NCBI RefSeq assembly: GCF_964019385.1 | Contig: NC_088653.1 | Span: 17,948,889-18,012,888, forward strand | DNA from: Sycon ciliatum | Taxonomy: Eukaryota > Porifera > Calcarea > Leucosolenida > Sycettidae | Direction of reading: 5' to 3' | Length of the DNA stretch: 64,000 nucleotides | Part shown: positions 19,283 to 29,449 of the stretch, one piece after another | Position numbering within the stretch: position 1 is the first letter of the stretch | How the letters are laid out: each line of letters starts with the position of its first letter | Position numbers and translations under genes: made by a program | Notes under the pieces: model-generated | What the model saw: only the letters and a program-made list of their open reading frames with translations | Database searches by the model: none | What the model was told of the DNA's origin: nothing

Positions 19283-22200
19283 ATGCCTGTGTCGAGCTCT
19301 CAACAACTAGCATGGGACATACTGGACCAGCAGCATGCAGCAAGCACCAGTGCCACAGATCGAGTTGACAGTAATGACGACACCCTAGGGCATGATGCAG
19401 AGTTGCTGGCCAACCTAGCACAAAGCCAATCTGTTACTGAGGAGCCCCAAGCACCGGATCCAGCCCAGCTCCCCCCATATCTGGAAGCAAATTGCAACAT
19501 CACAGTTGGGACCCACGATTCAAACTCGTCTGCACAAATTGTAGATGCTGCATATGAAGAAGTGGTGCATTTTAGGCCTAACCTACTTTTCCTCCCTTCC
19601 GGGTCAGTCGGATCAAAGTTTGTGAAGCTCCTTGCAACACTCTACAAACAGTTTGGTGACAAATGTGCAGGTGAAGGCAAGTCTCTGAAAGCAGCTGCAG
19701 TGGCCACTCAGCTGCTCCTGCAATGTCCGCACCGCTCTGCAACCAGACAGGAGCACATCACCTGTCTACAGCGCCGCATGCTACTCTGGGAGGAAGGCAA
19801 CATCAACGAACTGATGATAGAAGCCCGGACTATCCAATCTCTAGTGCAATCTTCCACAGCCTTCCAAGGCAAGGCTCAGCCGCAGGACCAAGCTCGTACC
19901 TTTGCCAACCTCATCACCACAGGCAAAACCAGTGCTGCAATCCGCACGTTGTCTGAAGACCAGAAGGGCGGAGTACACTCCGTGGGCACCACCATCAATG
20001 GCCAGACAGTTCTGGACATTCTCAAGAGCAAACACCCTCCCGCGGCACCAGCAAATGCGACGGCGATGATTACAGGAGATGTCCCTCCGTCACCGCATCC
20101 AGTTCTCTACTCCAGCATCACCCGGGAGGCCATACGCGAGGCAGCCCTCCACACACAAGGTGCTGCAGGACCCTCTGGACTAGACGCTGCGTCGTGGCGC
20201 AGAATGTGCACAGCTTTTCACGGAGCATCTGATGACCTCTGCGATTCACTGGCCAGCTGTGCCCGCCGCATCGCCTCGTCCTATGTTGACCCCACAGCAT
20301 TGGAAGCTTTCTTGGCCAGCCGCCTCATACCACTAGATAAACAACCGGGTGTCAGACCGATTGGGATCGGAGAAGTGGCCCGTCGCATCATCGGGAAAGC
20401 CATCCTGCGATGCGCCTCATCTTCAATACAGAAGTCAGCTGGCTGCCTACAGCTATGTGCGGGTCAAGAGTGTGGCATAGAAGCAGCAATACATGCTATG
20501 CAAACAGCATTTCAGGAAAACGAGGCGGAAGGCGTTCTGTTTGCAGATGCGTCAAACGCATTTAACTCCCTTAACCGTGCTGTCTCACTGCACAATATCC
20601 AGCACACCTGCCCCACCATTGCTCCGGCACTGATCAACAGCTACCGCAGCCCGACTCGGCTGTTTGTGGATGGTGAATGTCTCCTGTCTTGTGAAGGCAC
20701 CACGCAGGGAGATCCACTAGCCATGGCTATGTATGCCCTGGCAACCGTTCCTCTCATCCAGGAAGTGTCTCAGAGCGGAGCACTCCAGTCGTGGTATGCA
20801 GACGACTCCACTGCCGCTTCCACCATTCGAAAGCTGCATCACTGGTGGTCACTGCTTAAGCAACGAGGCCCAGCATATGGGTACTTCCCCAATGATGCCA
20901 AGTCGGTTCTTGTTGTGAAGCCGGAGCATCTTCAGGAAGCAGAATCCCTGTTTGCTGACACGGCAGTCCAGATTCGCACGGATGGCTGGCGGCATCTCGG
21001 TGCAGTACTTGGGTCTCCCGAATTCTGCAAGCAATATGTCACAGAGAAGGTAGAGACATGGGCGCTAGAGGTTGGACGACTGGCTGACTTCGCCACCACT
21101 CAGCCACAAGCGGCATACGCTGCTTTTATTCATGGCCTCCGCCACAAGTGGTCGTTTGTGGCCCGGACGGTCCCAGGCATCAGCGGACTGCTAGACCCGC
21201 TGGAGCACTCCATCCGACAGCGGTTCATCCCTGCTCTAACCAGTCGCCCCGCACCTGGTGACGAAGAGCGCGCCATACTGTCCCTCCCGTGTCGAGAAGG
21301 TGGTCTTGGTCTCATTGACCCGAGGTCTTTGACGGACCAATACAATATGTCTGTCGCTGTCACCAACATCCTCGTGAGCCGGATACTGGACCAAGACACC
21401 AACATGGACGAAGTGCCCACCACCATCCATGCTGCCAAGCTAACTGCAGCAGCAGCAACCAGGAGAGCCTCTCGAGACCAAGCCAGTCAGCTCCTGGCCA
21501 CATGTGATGTGCCCACCCAGCGAACCCTGGGGATGGCGGCCGAGAAAGGAGCGTCCAACTGGCTCACTTGCCGGCCCCTGAAGCAGTTCGGGTTTGTCCT
21601 CCACAAAGGCGCCTTCAGAGACGCACTCTGTCTGCGGTTCGGCTGGGTCCCTCACCGCCTGCCATCCACTTGTGTGTGTGGCAAGGCATTTAACACCAGC
21701 CATGCTCTTTCGTGCCCAACTGGTGGATACCCGGCTCTCCGTCATAACACGATCCGCGACCTGACAGCCGACCTACTGCGTGAAGTGGCAACGGATGTGA
21801 AGATAGAACCTCCTCTGCAGCCCCTGGAAGGTGAAAGGCTCCGGTATCGCTCTGCCATCTTGGAAGATGGCGCTCGTCTTGATGTGGCGGCATCTGGTGT
21901 CTGGGGAAGTCGTTTTGAGCGCACGTTCTGTGATGTTCGGGTTTTTAACCCTCATGCGCGCTCGAACACTTCCTCAACTCCCGCGTCCACCTATGCCAAG
22001 CACGTACAGCAGAAGAGAAGGGCCTACGAAGAACGCGTCAGGGAGGTGGAGCATGCTTCCTTTCTCCCACTGGTATTCAGTGCATCTGGTGGGTGCGGCA
22101 AGGTAGCCCACGCTTTCCTGAAGCGTCTTGTCCATATGGTTTCGGAGAAGCGGCATGAACCCTACTCCTCCGTCATGTCCTGGATCCGCTCTCTTGTCTC

Positions 22201-22324
22201 CTTTGCTTTGGTTCGATCCTGCAACATGAGCCTCCGTGGTCACCGTGCTTCTCCCTACCGCAGTCGTTTGGATGCTGCCACTCCTGTTGTGCTGGCAGTC
22301 AACGACTGTCAGTTGCGTGACTGA
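19283..22324 (+). CDS. Reverse transcriptase with C-terminal restriction-like endonuclease (RLE-type non-LTR retrotransposon)
   Basis: A 1013-aa uninterrupted frame. RT motifs occur in order: PIGIGEVARRIIGK (about residues 357-370), motif A LFADASNAFNSLNR (about 419), motif B TTQGDPLAMAMY (about 472) and motif C WYADDSTAA (about 504). A thumb region follows. Near residue 795 a CxC...HALSC zinc knuckle precedes RHN (about 819) and a catalytic core with RLDVAA (about 864) and CDVRVFN (about 882), the layout of the PD-(D/E)XK endonuclease in R2/CRE-type elements. It would nick target DNA and prime reverse transcription there. The first ATG is used for convenience; the open frame continues upstream to 19,160 and the Cys-rich start lies in other frames. 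The 3' end carries AATAAA repeats at 22,430-22,485. It inserted in a CAAA-rich stretch of a dispersed repeat. No separate ORF1 was seen. Confidence 0.9.
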   Translation: MPVSSSQQLAWDILDQQHAASTSATDRVDSNDDTLGHDAELLANLAQSQSVTEEPQAPDPAQLPPYLEANCNITVGTHDSNSSAQIVDAAYEEVVHFRPNLLFLPSGSVGSKFVKLLATLYKQFGDKCAGEGKSLKAAAVATQLLLQCPHRSATRQEHITCLQRRMLLWEEGNINELMIEARTIQSLVQSSTAFQGKAQPQDQARTFANLITTGKTSAAIRTLSEDQKGGVHSVGTTINGQTVLDILKSKHPPAAPANATAMITGDVPPSPHPVLYSSITREAIREAALHTQGAAGPSGLDAASWRRMCTAFHGASDDLCDSLASCARRIASSYVDPTALEAFLASRLIPLDKQPGVRPIGIGEVARRIIGKAILRCASSSIQKSAGCLQLCAGQECGIEAAIHAMQTAFQENEAEGVLFADASNAFNSLNRAVSLHNIQHTCPTIAPALINSYRSPTRLFVDGECLLSCEGTTQGDPLAMAMYALATVPLIQEVSQSGALQSWYADDSTAASTIRKLHHWWSLLKQRGPAYGYFPNDAKSVLVVKPEHLQEAESLFADTAVQIRTDGWRHLGAVLGSPEFCKQYVTEKVETWALEVGRLADFATTQPQAAYAAFIHGLRHKWSFVARTVPGISGLLDPLEHSIRQRFIPALTSRPAPGDEERAILSLPCREGGLGLIDPRSLTDQYNMSVAVTNILVSRILDQDTNMDEVPTTIHAAKLTAAAATRRASRDQASQLLATCDVPTQRTLGMAAEKGASNWLTCRPLKQFGFVLHKGAFRDALCLRFGWVPHRLPSTCVCGKAFNTSHALSCPTGGYPALRHNTIRDLTADLLREVATDVKIEPPLQPLEGERLRYRSAILEDGARLDVAASGVWGSRFERTFCDVRVFNPHARSNTSSTPASTYAKHVQQKRRAYEERVREVEHASFLPLVFSASGGCGKVAHAFLKRLVHMVSEKRHEPYSSVMSWIRSLVSFALVRSCNMSLRGHRASPYRSRLDAATPVVLAVNDCQLRD

Positions 22325-22490
22325 GACTCTTGCGGAGTAGCCGTGTCTAGCCACGCTTTTATTATCCGATGATTTTGTTTTGTTTGCTATGATTCCGTGA
22401 TTTTCTGTTGGTTGCTTTTCTGCTGTGCGAATAAATGCAGTGTGAATGGTAAAAAAATAAATAAATAAATAAAATAAAAAAATAAACACC
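22325..22490 (+). other. 3' end and AT-rich tail of the RLE retroelement
   Basis: Short non-coding tail with AATAAA at 22,431 and an (AAAT)n-like run at 22,449-22,485. The interrupted host repeat resumes at about 22,491. Confidence 0.7.
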
Positions 22491-22739
22491 AAATTAAAGC
22501 TGTGTGGACCCTGGCTAGCGCCAGATGTTGGTCAAATTGAGTTAGATGACATACCTAAAACTCAAATTCTCACTGATTCAAATGCAGAAAACCGTGTTGA
22601 AAAATCTCGAAGTATTTAATAGTTACGGCCACAGATGTGAAGGCAACTTTACAGAGCGAAGGTCTGTACCCTGCTTTCAAGTGCCCTTTTCTCAGTTGTG
22701 CGCGTGAGGCCAATAGCACCCTTTTTCTCAGCCTGAGGC

Positions 22740-23108
22740 TCAAATAGAAGTACAGAAACTGGCACAATGAGAACATTATAATGAATTACAGCCATTTCAA
22801 AATGACAGTTTGCCACATGTCGCAAATATGGACAATACAAAAGTCTCACAATACGTCGTGTGACACGTTTCCACACTTCACACACTGGTCGGAGTAGTGC
22901 CTGTGAAATCAGCAGCTACCCGTCCTCCCAGTACATGCGGTAATAGGGTTAGCTAGTAATAAAAGGGGATAATGATAATTATCAGTACAATCCTCCATCA
23001 CTGAGCAGATAACCACTCACTCGCCAACGAATGTCGCAGTATTTTCGGGAATTTCCAAGATTAGAGTTTGCCACAATGACAAACCCTTCTGGACGAGTTA
23101 CACTCGTA
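22740..23108 (+). repeat. R1 family, partial copy 0
   Basis: Matches 24,815-25,190 and 29,650-29,890 (words GACAGTTTG, CATGTCGCAAATATGGA, CAGCAGCTACCCGTCCTCCC). It is cut on the right by the LINE fragment starting at about 23,110. R1 is a name used only in this window. Confidence 0.75.
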
Positions 23109-23109
23109 C

Positions 23110-24015
23110 AAACAGCTAGACATCAACTCTGGGTGTGAAACCCTTTGGATCAGTGTTGCTGCACCGTCAGGCATGAAATTTGCCATCTGTGCTGCCTACA
23201 GACCTGGGACGAGTGCAGACAGCGACTGCAGTATCTTCACCCAGCTGGAATCTGACGTCGACAAAGCCCGGCAGTCCTGCTCACAATAATTATTGTGGCA
23301 GGGGACTTCAATGCCCACAACCGGGAAAGGTTTGGAAACCCACGCACTTCAGCTGCAGGAGAAGCTGCAGAAGACATGTGCTGTGTACATGGTATCCGAC
23401 AACACGTCACCTCATCCACTCGTGGAGAAAACATCCTTGACCTTGTCATGTCGGATGTGCCTGGAACTGTGTCTACCACCACCCAACCACCTCTTGGCAG
23501 ATCAGACCATGCTGTTGTCATAGCCGACTTCCAGCTTACTGCATCTGTAGACCAACCCACCACTCGTACAGTATGGCGATACCAGCGGGATGACTGGCCC
23601 CGCCTCTCTGCCTTCCTCCGGACTACTGACTGGGACACAATAATCGGCGACGACCCAAACATATCATGTGAGCTTCTGACCATGCGAATCACTGAGGGAA
23701 TGCTGCGCTTTATACCTTCCAAGGTCTTCAAGACCAGACCGCGGGACCCAATCTGGTGGACGCCAGAATGCTCTGCAGCAGTTGACAGAACGCGCAATGC
23801 CTGGCGGAAATTCCGCAATGACCCCAAAAATGGAGCGCTCAAGTGTACATACAAGCTTGCATGCCTTGACTCAACAAGATGTCTAGCAAGAGCCAAAGCC
23901 AGACATCTCGACCATGTCAAGTAACGGCGCCAGCAGGACAGAGAGTGGTGGAGCGTGATTAAACGAGTTGGAGGGCATGGCCGGGACAGCTCCATCCCAG
24001 TCCTGGTTGACCCCG
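23110..24015 (+). pseudogene. LINE endonuclease (APE) fragment, frameshifted and truncated
   Basis: Two frames together encode the apurinic-type endonuclease of a non-LTR retrotransposon. The first has WISVAAPSGMKFAICAAYRP (near 23,150). After a frame change near 23,285 the second has VAGDFNAHN (near 23,297), the LDLVMSDVPG segment (near 23,440) and GRSDHAVVIADF (near 23,500). DPIWWTPECSAAVDRTRNAW and a WWSVIKRVGG linker follow. The catalytic GDFN and SDH motifs remain. The 5' start, the whole RT and the 3' end are missing; the match stops near 24,015 where a foldback repeat begins. Not functional. Confidence 0.85.
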
Positions 24016-24520
24016 ATGAAACATGGTTGAACAAGTGGTCACGTGCTCCTGGATGCCCAAATCACCTGGTCACCACGCCAGCAGGCGACAACTTTCACAC
24101 CAAGGTTCAACTCGAGTGACAGGACTGCACCCAAAAAAGGTCAAACAGGCTAGTAAGTTGTACCCTGCAGGCACGGTGACCAGCTGACCATGTTCGATTG
24201 GGAATAAAGGAGGAACGCTGCATCGCAGCCTTTTCGGACCAAAACCAATCGACTCAGCGTCCAAAAGACTACAACATATGGGCCAATCGCGGTCATCCGT
24301 GCTTTTATAAGAACGAAATGGCGCTTTTAGTGACATTTTGCATACAAATCCCCATCTAGTAGGGCGCAGTCACCCAGTTTCGGTGGAAGTGCGCGAGTTC
24401 GATTGGGATTCAAGTAGGAAGGAAGCGTCTCAGCTTTCTCGGACCAAGACCATTCGACTCAGCACCCCGAAGACTACAACTGGTGAAATTTTAATTTTTG
24501 CCTTAACTTCCCCTTTAAAC
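24016..24520 (+). mobile_element. One arm of the large foldback element (full copy at 39.5-40.3 kb)
   Basis: Nearly identical to 39,960-40,345, ending CCTTAACTTCCCCTTTAA at 24,520. Only one arm plus the central region is present, so the copy is incomplete. TTAA follows CCCCT at its right end. Confidence 0.75.
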
Positions 24521-24624
24521 AAATAAACAAAATAAACAAACTGACTCTTTGCACACACAGTCTATACTCATCCAGACCACAGTCCCTACTGTGCATTTGC
24601 ATCGGAATTGGATTACCCAGGAGC

Positions 24625-26431
24625 AGGCAACCAAGTGACTTGCGTACAAAACACTCACCTCACAACCGTTGCATATTCAACTCAAACACACACAACACAT
24701 CGCGGAGCCTGAACAGTACGGATGGGTATCAGTGGCCACTTGTTTCAAGAACAGTGAAAACTATATATAGGGTGCAATGCGGTGAATACCGTGACGTGAA
24801 CTGCGAAGTTGCCAAGTTAGATAAACGTACAGCAACTTGTCCAATGAGAAAATTATAACAAATTACTGCCATTTCAAAGGGACAGTTTGTCACATGTCGC
24901 AAATATGGACAATGAAAAGTCTCACGATTCGCCATGTGACACGTTTCCACACTTCACACACTGGTCGTAGTAGTGCCTGTGAAATCAGCAGCTACCCGTC
25001 CTCCCAGTACATGCGGAAATAGAGTTAGCTAGTAATAAAAGGGATAATGATAATTATCAGTAAAATCCTCCATCACTGAGCAGATAACCACTCACTCGCC
25101 ATATGGCGAATGTCCCAGTATTATAGGGAATTTCCAAGATTAGAGTTTGCCAAAATGACAAACCCTTGTGGAAGAGTTACACTCTAGTGTACAGACAGTC
25201 CACCCCAGTGAACAGTGAAGACTACCAGTACATACAAAGACTTTAGTTTAGGTAGCCATATCTAGAGTCCAACATCATCCACACCAAACTAACCGGCCAA
25301 GCGTTACTCCATACAGCATTCACGACTGGCCAGCATGCTTTCCAGTTGGGCGGCTTCTTTATCAAAGGCGTACGGCCGGTCGGGCAAGTGCTTCCTACAG
25401 TTATCACCTTATCTCTCCATACGGCTACCTTTCTCTCCATGCATTGCTCGTATGGTATAGGGTAGCGTGATGCCTTACTCGTCAATATTCTCTCTTTGAA
25501 GCCACTGGTACTCTCCGCAACGACGAGAATGCTTGTCGCAGACGTCCACGCCCCGCCGAATGCTATCATTGCCAGCGTAACATGTTGTGCCGGGCCAGCT
25601 TCCTATCGAAACTTGAGTGACGAAAACGGACGAGGTGATGGGAGACAGAGGGAGCGAGTGAAATTGGACGTTAAAGAAATTATATGTTTAAAATTCATCT
25701 TGATGTTCCATCCTTCACTGGTGAGTAGCGTAGCCAGCTGCAGTCCTGGTCGGCACGAAGTGGTGACGGTAGTTCAGGATGGTCTTCTTCCATCAGTCAG
25801 CTGCCAGCCATCTCGCTGCAGTGGTGATACTACTAGCTCCAGATGTGGAGCCTTCCAATCGTCTTCTCTTCAACAGCAGGTGTGCAAGATAGGAATGAGC
25901 TTAGACTGTTTTGATTTTATTTTGGGATGGGGCTACAACTTGGAGAGAGGTGTAACCCCGGTCATGAAGTGTGACTTGTTTCACGCTCTGATTGTTAGTC
26001 GCAGGCGGTTAGCTACGTTGACGGCTGCTGGCAAGAAAAGATAGCACTTCACAGCTGCGGCATCAACTCAGATTGGGAGTAGAAGCTGGAATGTCACGCC
26101 CACTGATCTAGGGATTCGGCTGTTTGCGCTTCGTAATTTTCGAATATGAGATCTCACAGCCAATTTGGCTCCTCATGTTGCAACGTCAGATGTCAATGCC
26201 AGAGAGCTAGAGCCTTAGAGGGCCAACTCATGGTAAGGAAATGCGATGGAACGCACGTTTTTTTTCTCCCGTTCGAAATTGAAAATAACGTAAAGCGTAA
26301 ACTCTATATAAGGTGCGGGTAACACGTAGAGACGCGCTCTTAGATATTCATTGTAGATCTGCTACTTGTGATTCTACAGCAAAGAACCTGCCTATATTCA
26401 CACCTTCGTGAAAACTAGAAGGTATGATTTA
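24625..26431 (+). repeat. R1 family, copy 1 (left part)
   Basis: Matches 29,450-31,151 over about 1.7 kb at roughly 85-90% by eye. Shared words include ACTTGCGTACAAAACAC, GAACAGTACGGATGGGTATC, CGTCCACGC, GGAATGAGCTTAGACTG and TAGATCTGCT. A minus-strand frame at 25,569-25,243 is partly kept between copies, but I recognise no domain. The copy is interrupted at 26,432 by an LTR element and resumes at 28,914. Confidence 0.75.
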
Positions 26432-26752
26432 TGTTGAGTTCGAAACAGGACGACTGACAACGTATCCAGACATTACAACGGGAACAGGTAGGTTGGGGGA
26501 ACGACATTTATTATACTAGTAGACGACGAGAGAAGAGACCAAGACGAACGAAACGACTACATGGTGATTATTGACGAGTGAGAAAAGAGAGAGAGAGATC
26601 AAGTCTAAACGGCAAGATAAAGGGCCTGGGTAGCTATGGCAAATATGGGCGCGCAAGTAGCTACCCAGGCCAACGGAGCAAAAGGAGACAAAAGGTGCGT
26701 ACGCAAGTGCATGCAGGCCAGCTAGAAAATGTACGGGAGGTGGTACCTAACA
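26432..26752 (-). repeat. LTR (3' LTR in element orientation)
   Basis: 321 bp, TG...CA ends. It contains the hairpin-like GGTAGCTA/TAGCTACC region around the words GGGCGCGCAAGTAGCTACCC. It has about 60 bp near its right end that the other LTR lacks. Confidence 0.8.
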
Positions 26753-27005
26753 TACCACCCCTCCATGAAAAAATCCCGCGTCCTCGCGGAGAGAAAAAAA
26801 AAGAGAGAAAAAGATTTTTTTTTAAACGACTGAAGGAGAAAAAACACACACACACACACACAACGCACGGGCCTCACAAAAGTGTGTACTAAAAAAAAAA
26901 ATGCACTACAGATCATTACAACCGTCAACGTTCCTGTACTACTCATACTATAGTGTGTACAAGGCCAATAGACACCCTTAGCAAAAAACGTTATGTTGTA
27001 ACGGT

Positions 27006-27484
27006 TAGGCCTTGACGGATTATGCTAGCATAATTTTTCGCATAATTCCTACCAAAATCGAATAATCGCATAAGTCGAGGCAAATTGCATACGAATCGCA
27101 TAAAATTGGAATAATCCGCCTGTTCGCATCAAATTCCATACAGTTGTCATGTTCTACAAGACAGTAGATGTACCAGGAAGTCGTAGGTTTACGACTCCCT
27201 TGATAACATGTCCAGTCCACTACAATCAGCGACGGTCGTAGCTAGGTCGGACGGTGCGTTGACCCCGTTGAACTTCTGCTACTACAGTACAACGCCCTCT
27301 ACACAAAAATTCCCTGCTATTTTGCACAGAACCATCATAATACATAATACATTAGCAGCATATGTGAGCATAATGCGGCATAATATGATAACTTTTAGCA
27401 TAAAAATAGCATAATTCTGCAATTTTTTCAGCAATGCGAAAAGCATAATTTCACGAAAATATTAGCATAATCCGTCAAGGCCTA
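27006..27484. mobile_element. hAT-type MITE, intact copy B
   Basis: 479 bp with ends TAGGCCTTGACGG and CCGTCAAGGCCTA, flanked by the perfect 8-bp duplication GTAACGGT (26,998-27,005 and 27,485-27,492). The interior is rich in GCATAAT words in both directions and has no transposase. It is the uninterrupted counterpart of copy A at 16,932. Confidence 0.9.
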
Positions 27485-27578
27485 GTAACGGTATTATCGT
27501 AAGGGGGAAAATACCGTGATTTGGGTTCGACCTTTAGCAAGATGCACGCTATTTTTAGTACGCTGTTGCCACGAGAAT

Positions 27579-27940
27579 AGAGAGGTTAAGTTACACGTTT
27601 TTTGCCCTTTTTCAAAACGCGGTGCAAATCTCACGTTACGTGTAATCTTTAGAGGTTAAGTTACACGTGAGACGTGACGTGAAATTTTGCCTGGCAGGAT
27701 TCGGGTTTAGTTCGCACAAATATCAAATCTTCCGACAAACTTGATAAATCTCGATAAAATTCCGGAAACTCACACAAATTCGGTCGGGATAACCAAGCGA
27801 AACTTCCAAAAACTCACGTCATGAACTTACGTGCGGGACAGTCAACTCACGTAAAACACGTCAAATTTTACGTGAGTTTTTTCACTTTTTGACGTAAAAG
27901 TTCACGGACGTAAGACTTTTACGTGAAACTTAACCTCTCT
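27579..27940. mobile_element. Small MITE with AGAGAGGTTAAGTT ends
   Basis: Left end AGAGAGGTTAAGTTACACGT, right end ACGTGAAACTTAACCTCTCT, nearly perfect inverted repeats. The flanks read AAT on both sides, or TA if the outermost A is excluded. The interior repeats ACGTGA words. Non-coding. Confidence 0.65.
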
Positions 27941-28467
27941 AATAGCTTTGATTTCGCGCGGTACAACCATTGTTGTCACCATATACGCGATACAAGGTGA
28001 AATGCGTACGGACTATGCAGTATTTGGCCAAAACACGTACCGTTGGTCACAACGATAAATCAGCCCCCATAACGTTTATACGCTGCAGCTTCAACGCTAT
28101 TTGGGTGATCAAGGTACGAGTACCGTAAAAAATAGCGTTACCGTTGTTTGCTAAGGGTGTCTAATAACAACGGGCCCAAACGCCCCTTCAAAACATGGCA
28201 CAAAAAACAACTATTGGAGTTCGACGAGGGACTTCAATTGTATTCTGATGACTAGTATTTTGCACGGCTAATAGAGCCTAGTTACACTTTAATATACGAC
28301 ATAAATAAGAGAGCGTGGCTCACCATGATCGGACCCCTAATATTAATGAAGGACACCCGCGCGCACACACACTAACAAAAAATTCACGAAAATAAATTTG
28401 ACGAAGAAGGAACGCATACAAAAAAAAGAAAGAGAGAAAGGTAGCTGACCTGCATGGCTTGAACGAC

Positions 28468-28595
28468 ACGAGGTTGATATAGACGAGACGAGGTTGGCGT
28501 AGGAGAGACGAGGTTGATAGAGACGAGACGAGGTTGGCGTAGGAGAGACGAGACTGACATGGACGAGACGAGGTTGACATAGACGAGACGAATGG
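28468..28595. repeat. Minisatellite of GACGAGACGAGGTTG units
   Basis: Units of about 22 and 45 bp (AGACGAGACGAGGTTGATA, GGCGTAGGAGAGACG) repeat about five times within the LTR element. They account for the repetitive Ser/Val-rich minus-strand frame. Confidence 0.85.
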
Positions 28596-28660
28596 TGGTT
28601 GAGGACGGCTGGGCATGGGATGATCTCAGGGTCGTGGGTCGATCAATAATCGGGCGCCAA

Positions 28661-28913
28661 TGTTGAATTCGAAACAGGACGACTGACGACATATCCAGAC
28701 ATTACAACGGGAACAGGTGAGTGGGAACGACATTTATTATACTAGTAGACGACGAGACAAGAGACCAAGACGAACGAAACGACTACATTGAAGAGTGAGA
28801 AAAGAGAGAGTGAGATCAAGTCTAAACGGCAAGATAAAGGGCCTGGGTAGCTATGGCAAATATGGGCGCGCAAGTAGCTACCCAGGCCAACGGAGCAAAA
28901 GGAGTACCTAACA
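28661..28913 (-). repeat. LTR (5' LTR in element orientation)
   Basis: 253 bp, same ends as the partner, with an internal deletion of about 60 bp next to GAGTACCTAACA. Confidence 0.8.
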
Positions 28914-29230
28914 TTTACATACATGTACATGGACATGTACACTGAAGTAGGGTAATTCTATGGTGCATTTCCACGAAAGGTTTGCAGGTACTTGAAGTAT
29001 GTGTGCAGTGAATGGGGTTTTCCGTCTTTCACCACATTGTGGTGGGTGTGATCTACTCACCTCTGGAGCTGCATCTGCGCCTTGACCCCAGGTGGCGTTC
29101 CTGCGGATGCGGAAAACGGGGCCAACAGCCGAGCCTCACACGAACCGTTTTCCTTTTTTGTACTTACTTATAGTGCTTGCCATGACTGCTTATTATGTTT
29201 CTCTTTATTGGGAAACTATTGAAAGAAAAT
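28914..29230 (+). repeat. R1 family, copy 1 (right part)
   Basis: Continues R1 after the LTR element: AGTAGGGTAATTCTATGGTG and GGAGCTGCATCTGCGCC recur at 48,938-49,060, where R1 is uninterrupted at this point. Partial versions also occur at 37,730-38,030. Confidence 0.65.
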
Positions 29231-29449
29231 ATGTACTACTGTTCTGTAGTGTACTGCACTCGGGCTGAAACGCTTGGTTCTCTTTACGAAGCACTTGTTG
29301 GTTTTTGTTATTTCAAGTTACCGACCTCTGATATCAGTTGCCTCCTTTATCACCTCTCCGACGAAATCTACATCTCACCAGTAAACCTTGATTCCAAGAG
29401 CCTATCAAGTCCCCAGCTCTTAATCTGTGGCTTATTCGGCGTTGGAGTG

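Larger units (their letters stand above)
26971..28161. mobile_element. TA-flanked MITE with two MITEs nested in it
   Basis: Ends GACACCCTTAGCAAA and TTTGCTAAGGGTGTC are inverted repeats flanked by TA on both sides, the mariner/Tc1 pattern. It lies inside the LTR element. The hAT MITE at 27,006-27,484 and another MITE at 27,579-27,940 are inserted in it. Confidence 0.6.
26432..28913 (-). mobile_element. Non-coding LTR retrotransposon, minus orientation
   Basis: Direct repeats at 26,432-26,752 and 28,661-28,913 start TGTTGA and end CTAACA. TTTA flanks both sides (26,428-26,431 and 28,914-28,917). On the minus strand a primer-binding-like TGGCGCCCGA follows the 5' LTR by about one base, and a polypurine GGAGGGGTGG precedes the 3' LTR. 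These features fix the minus orientation. The interior has no gag, protease, RT or integrase, and has taken in several MITEs. It must have relied on proteins supplied in trans. Confidence 0.8.

Noticed and set aside
25243..25569. 108-aa minus-strand frame in R1 as a kelch-like protein
   Set aside because: Only a weak resemblance in one stretch (ERKVAVWRDKVITVGS), and the copy at 30.1-30.4 kb is frameshifted.
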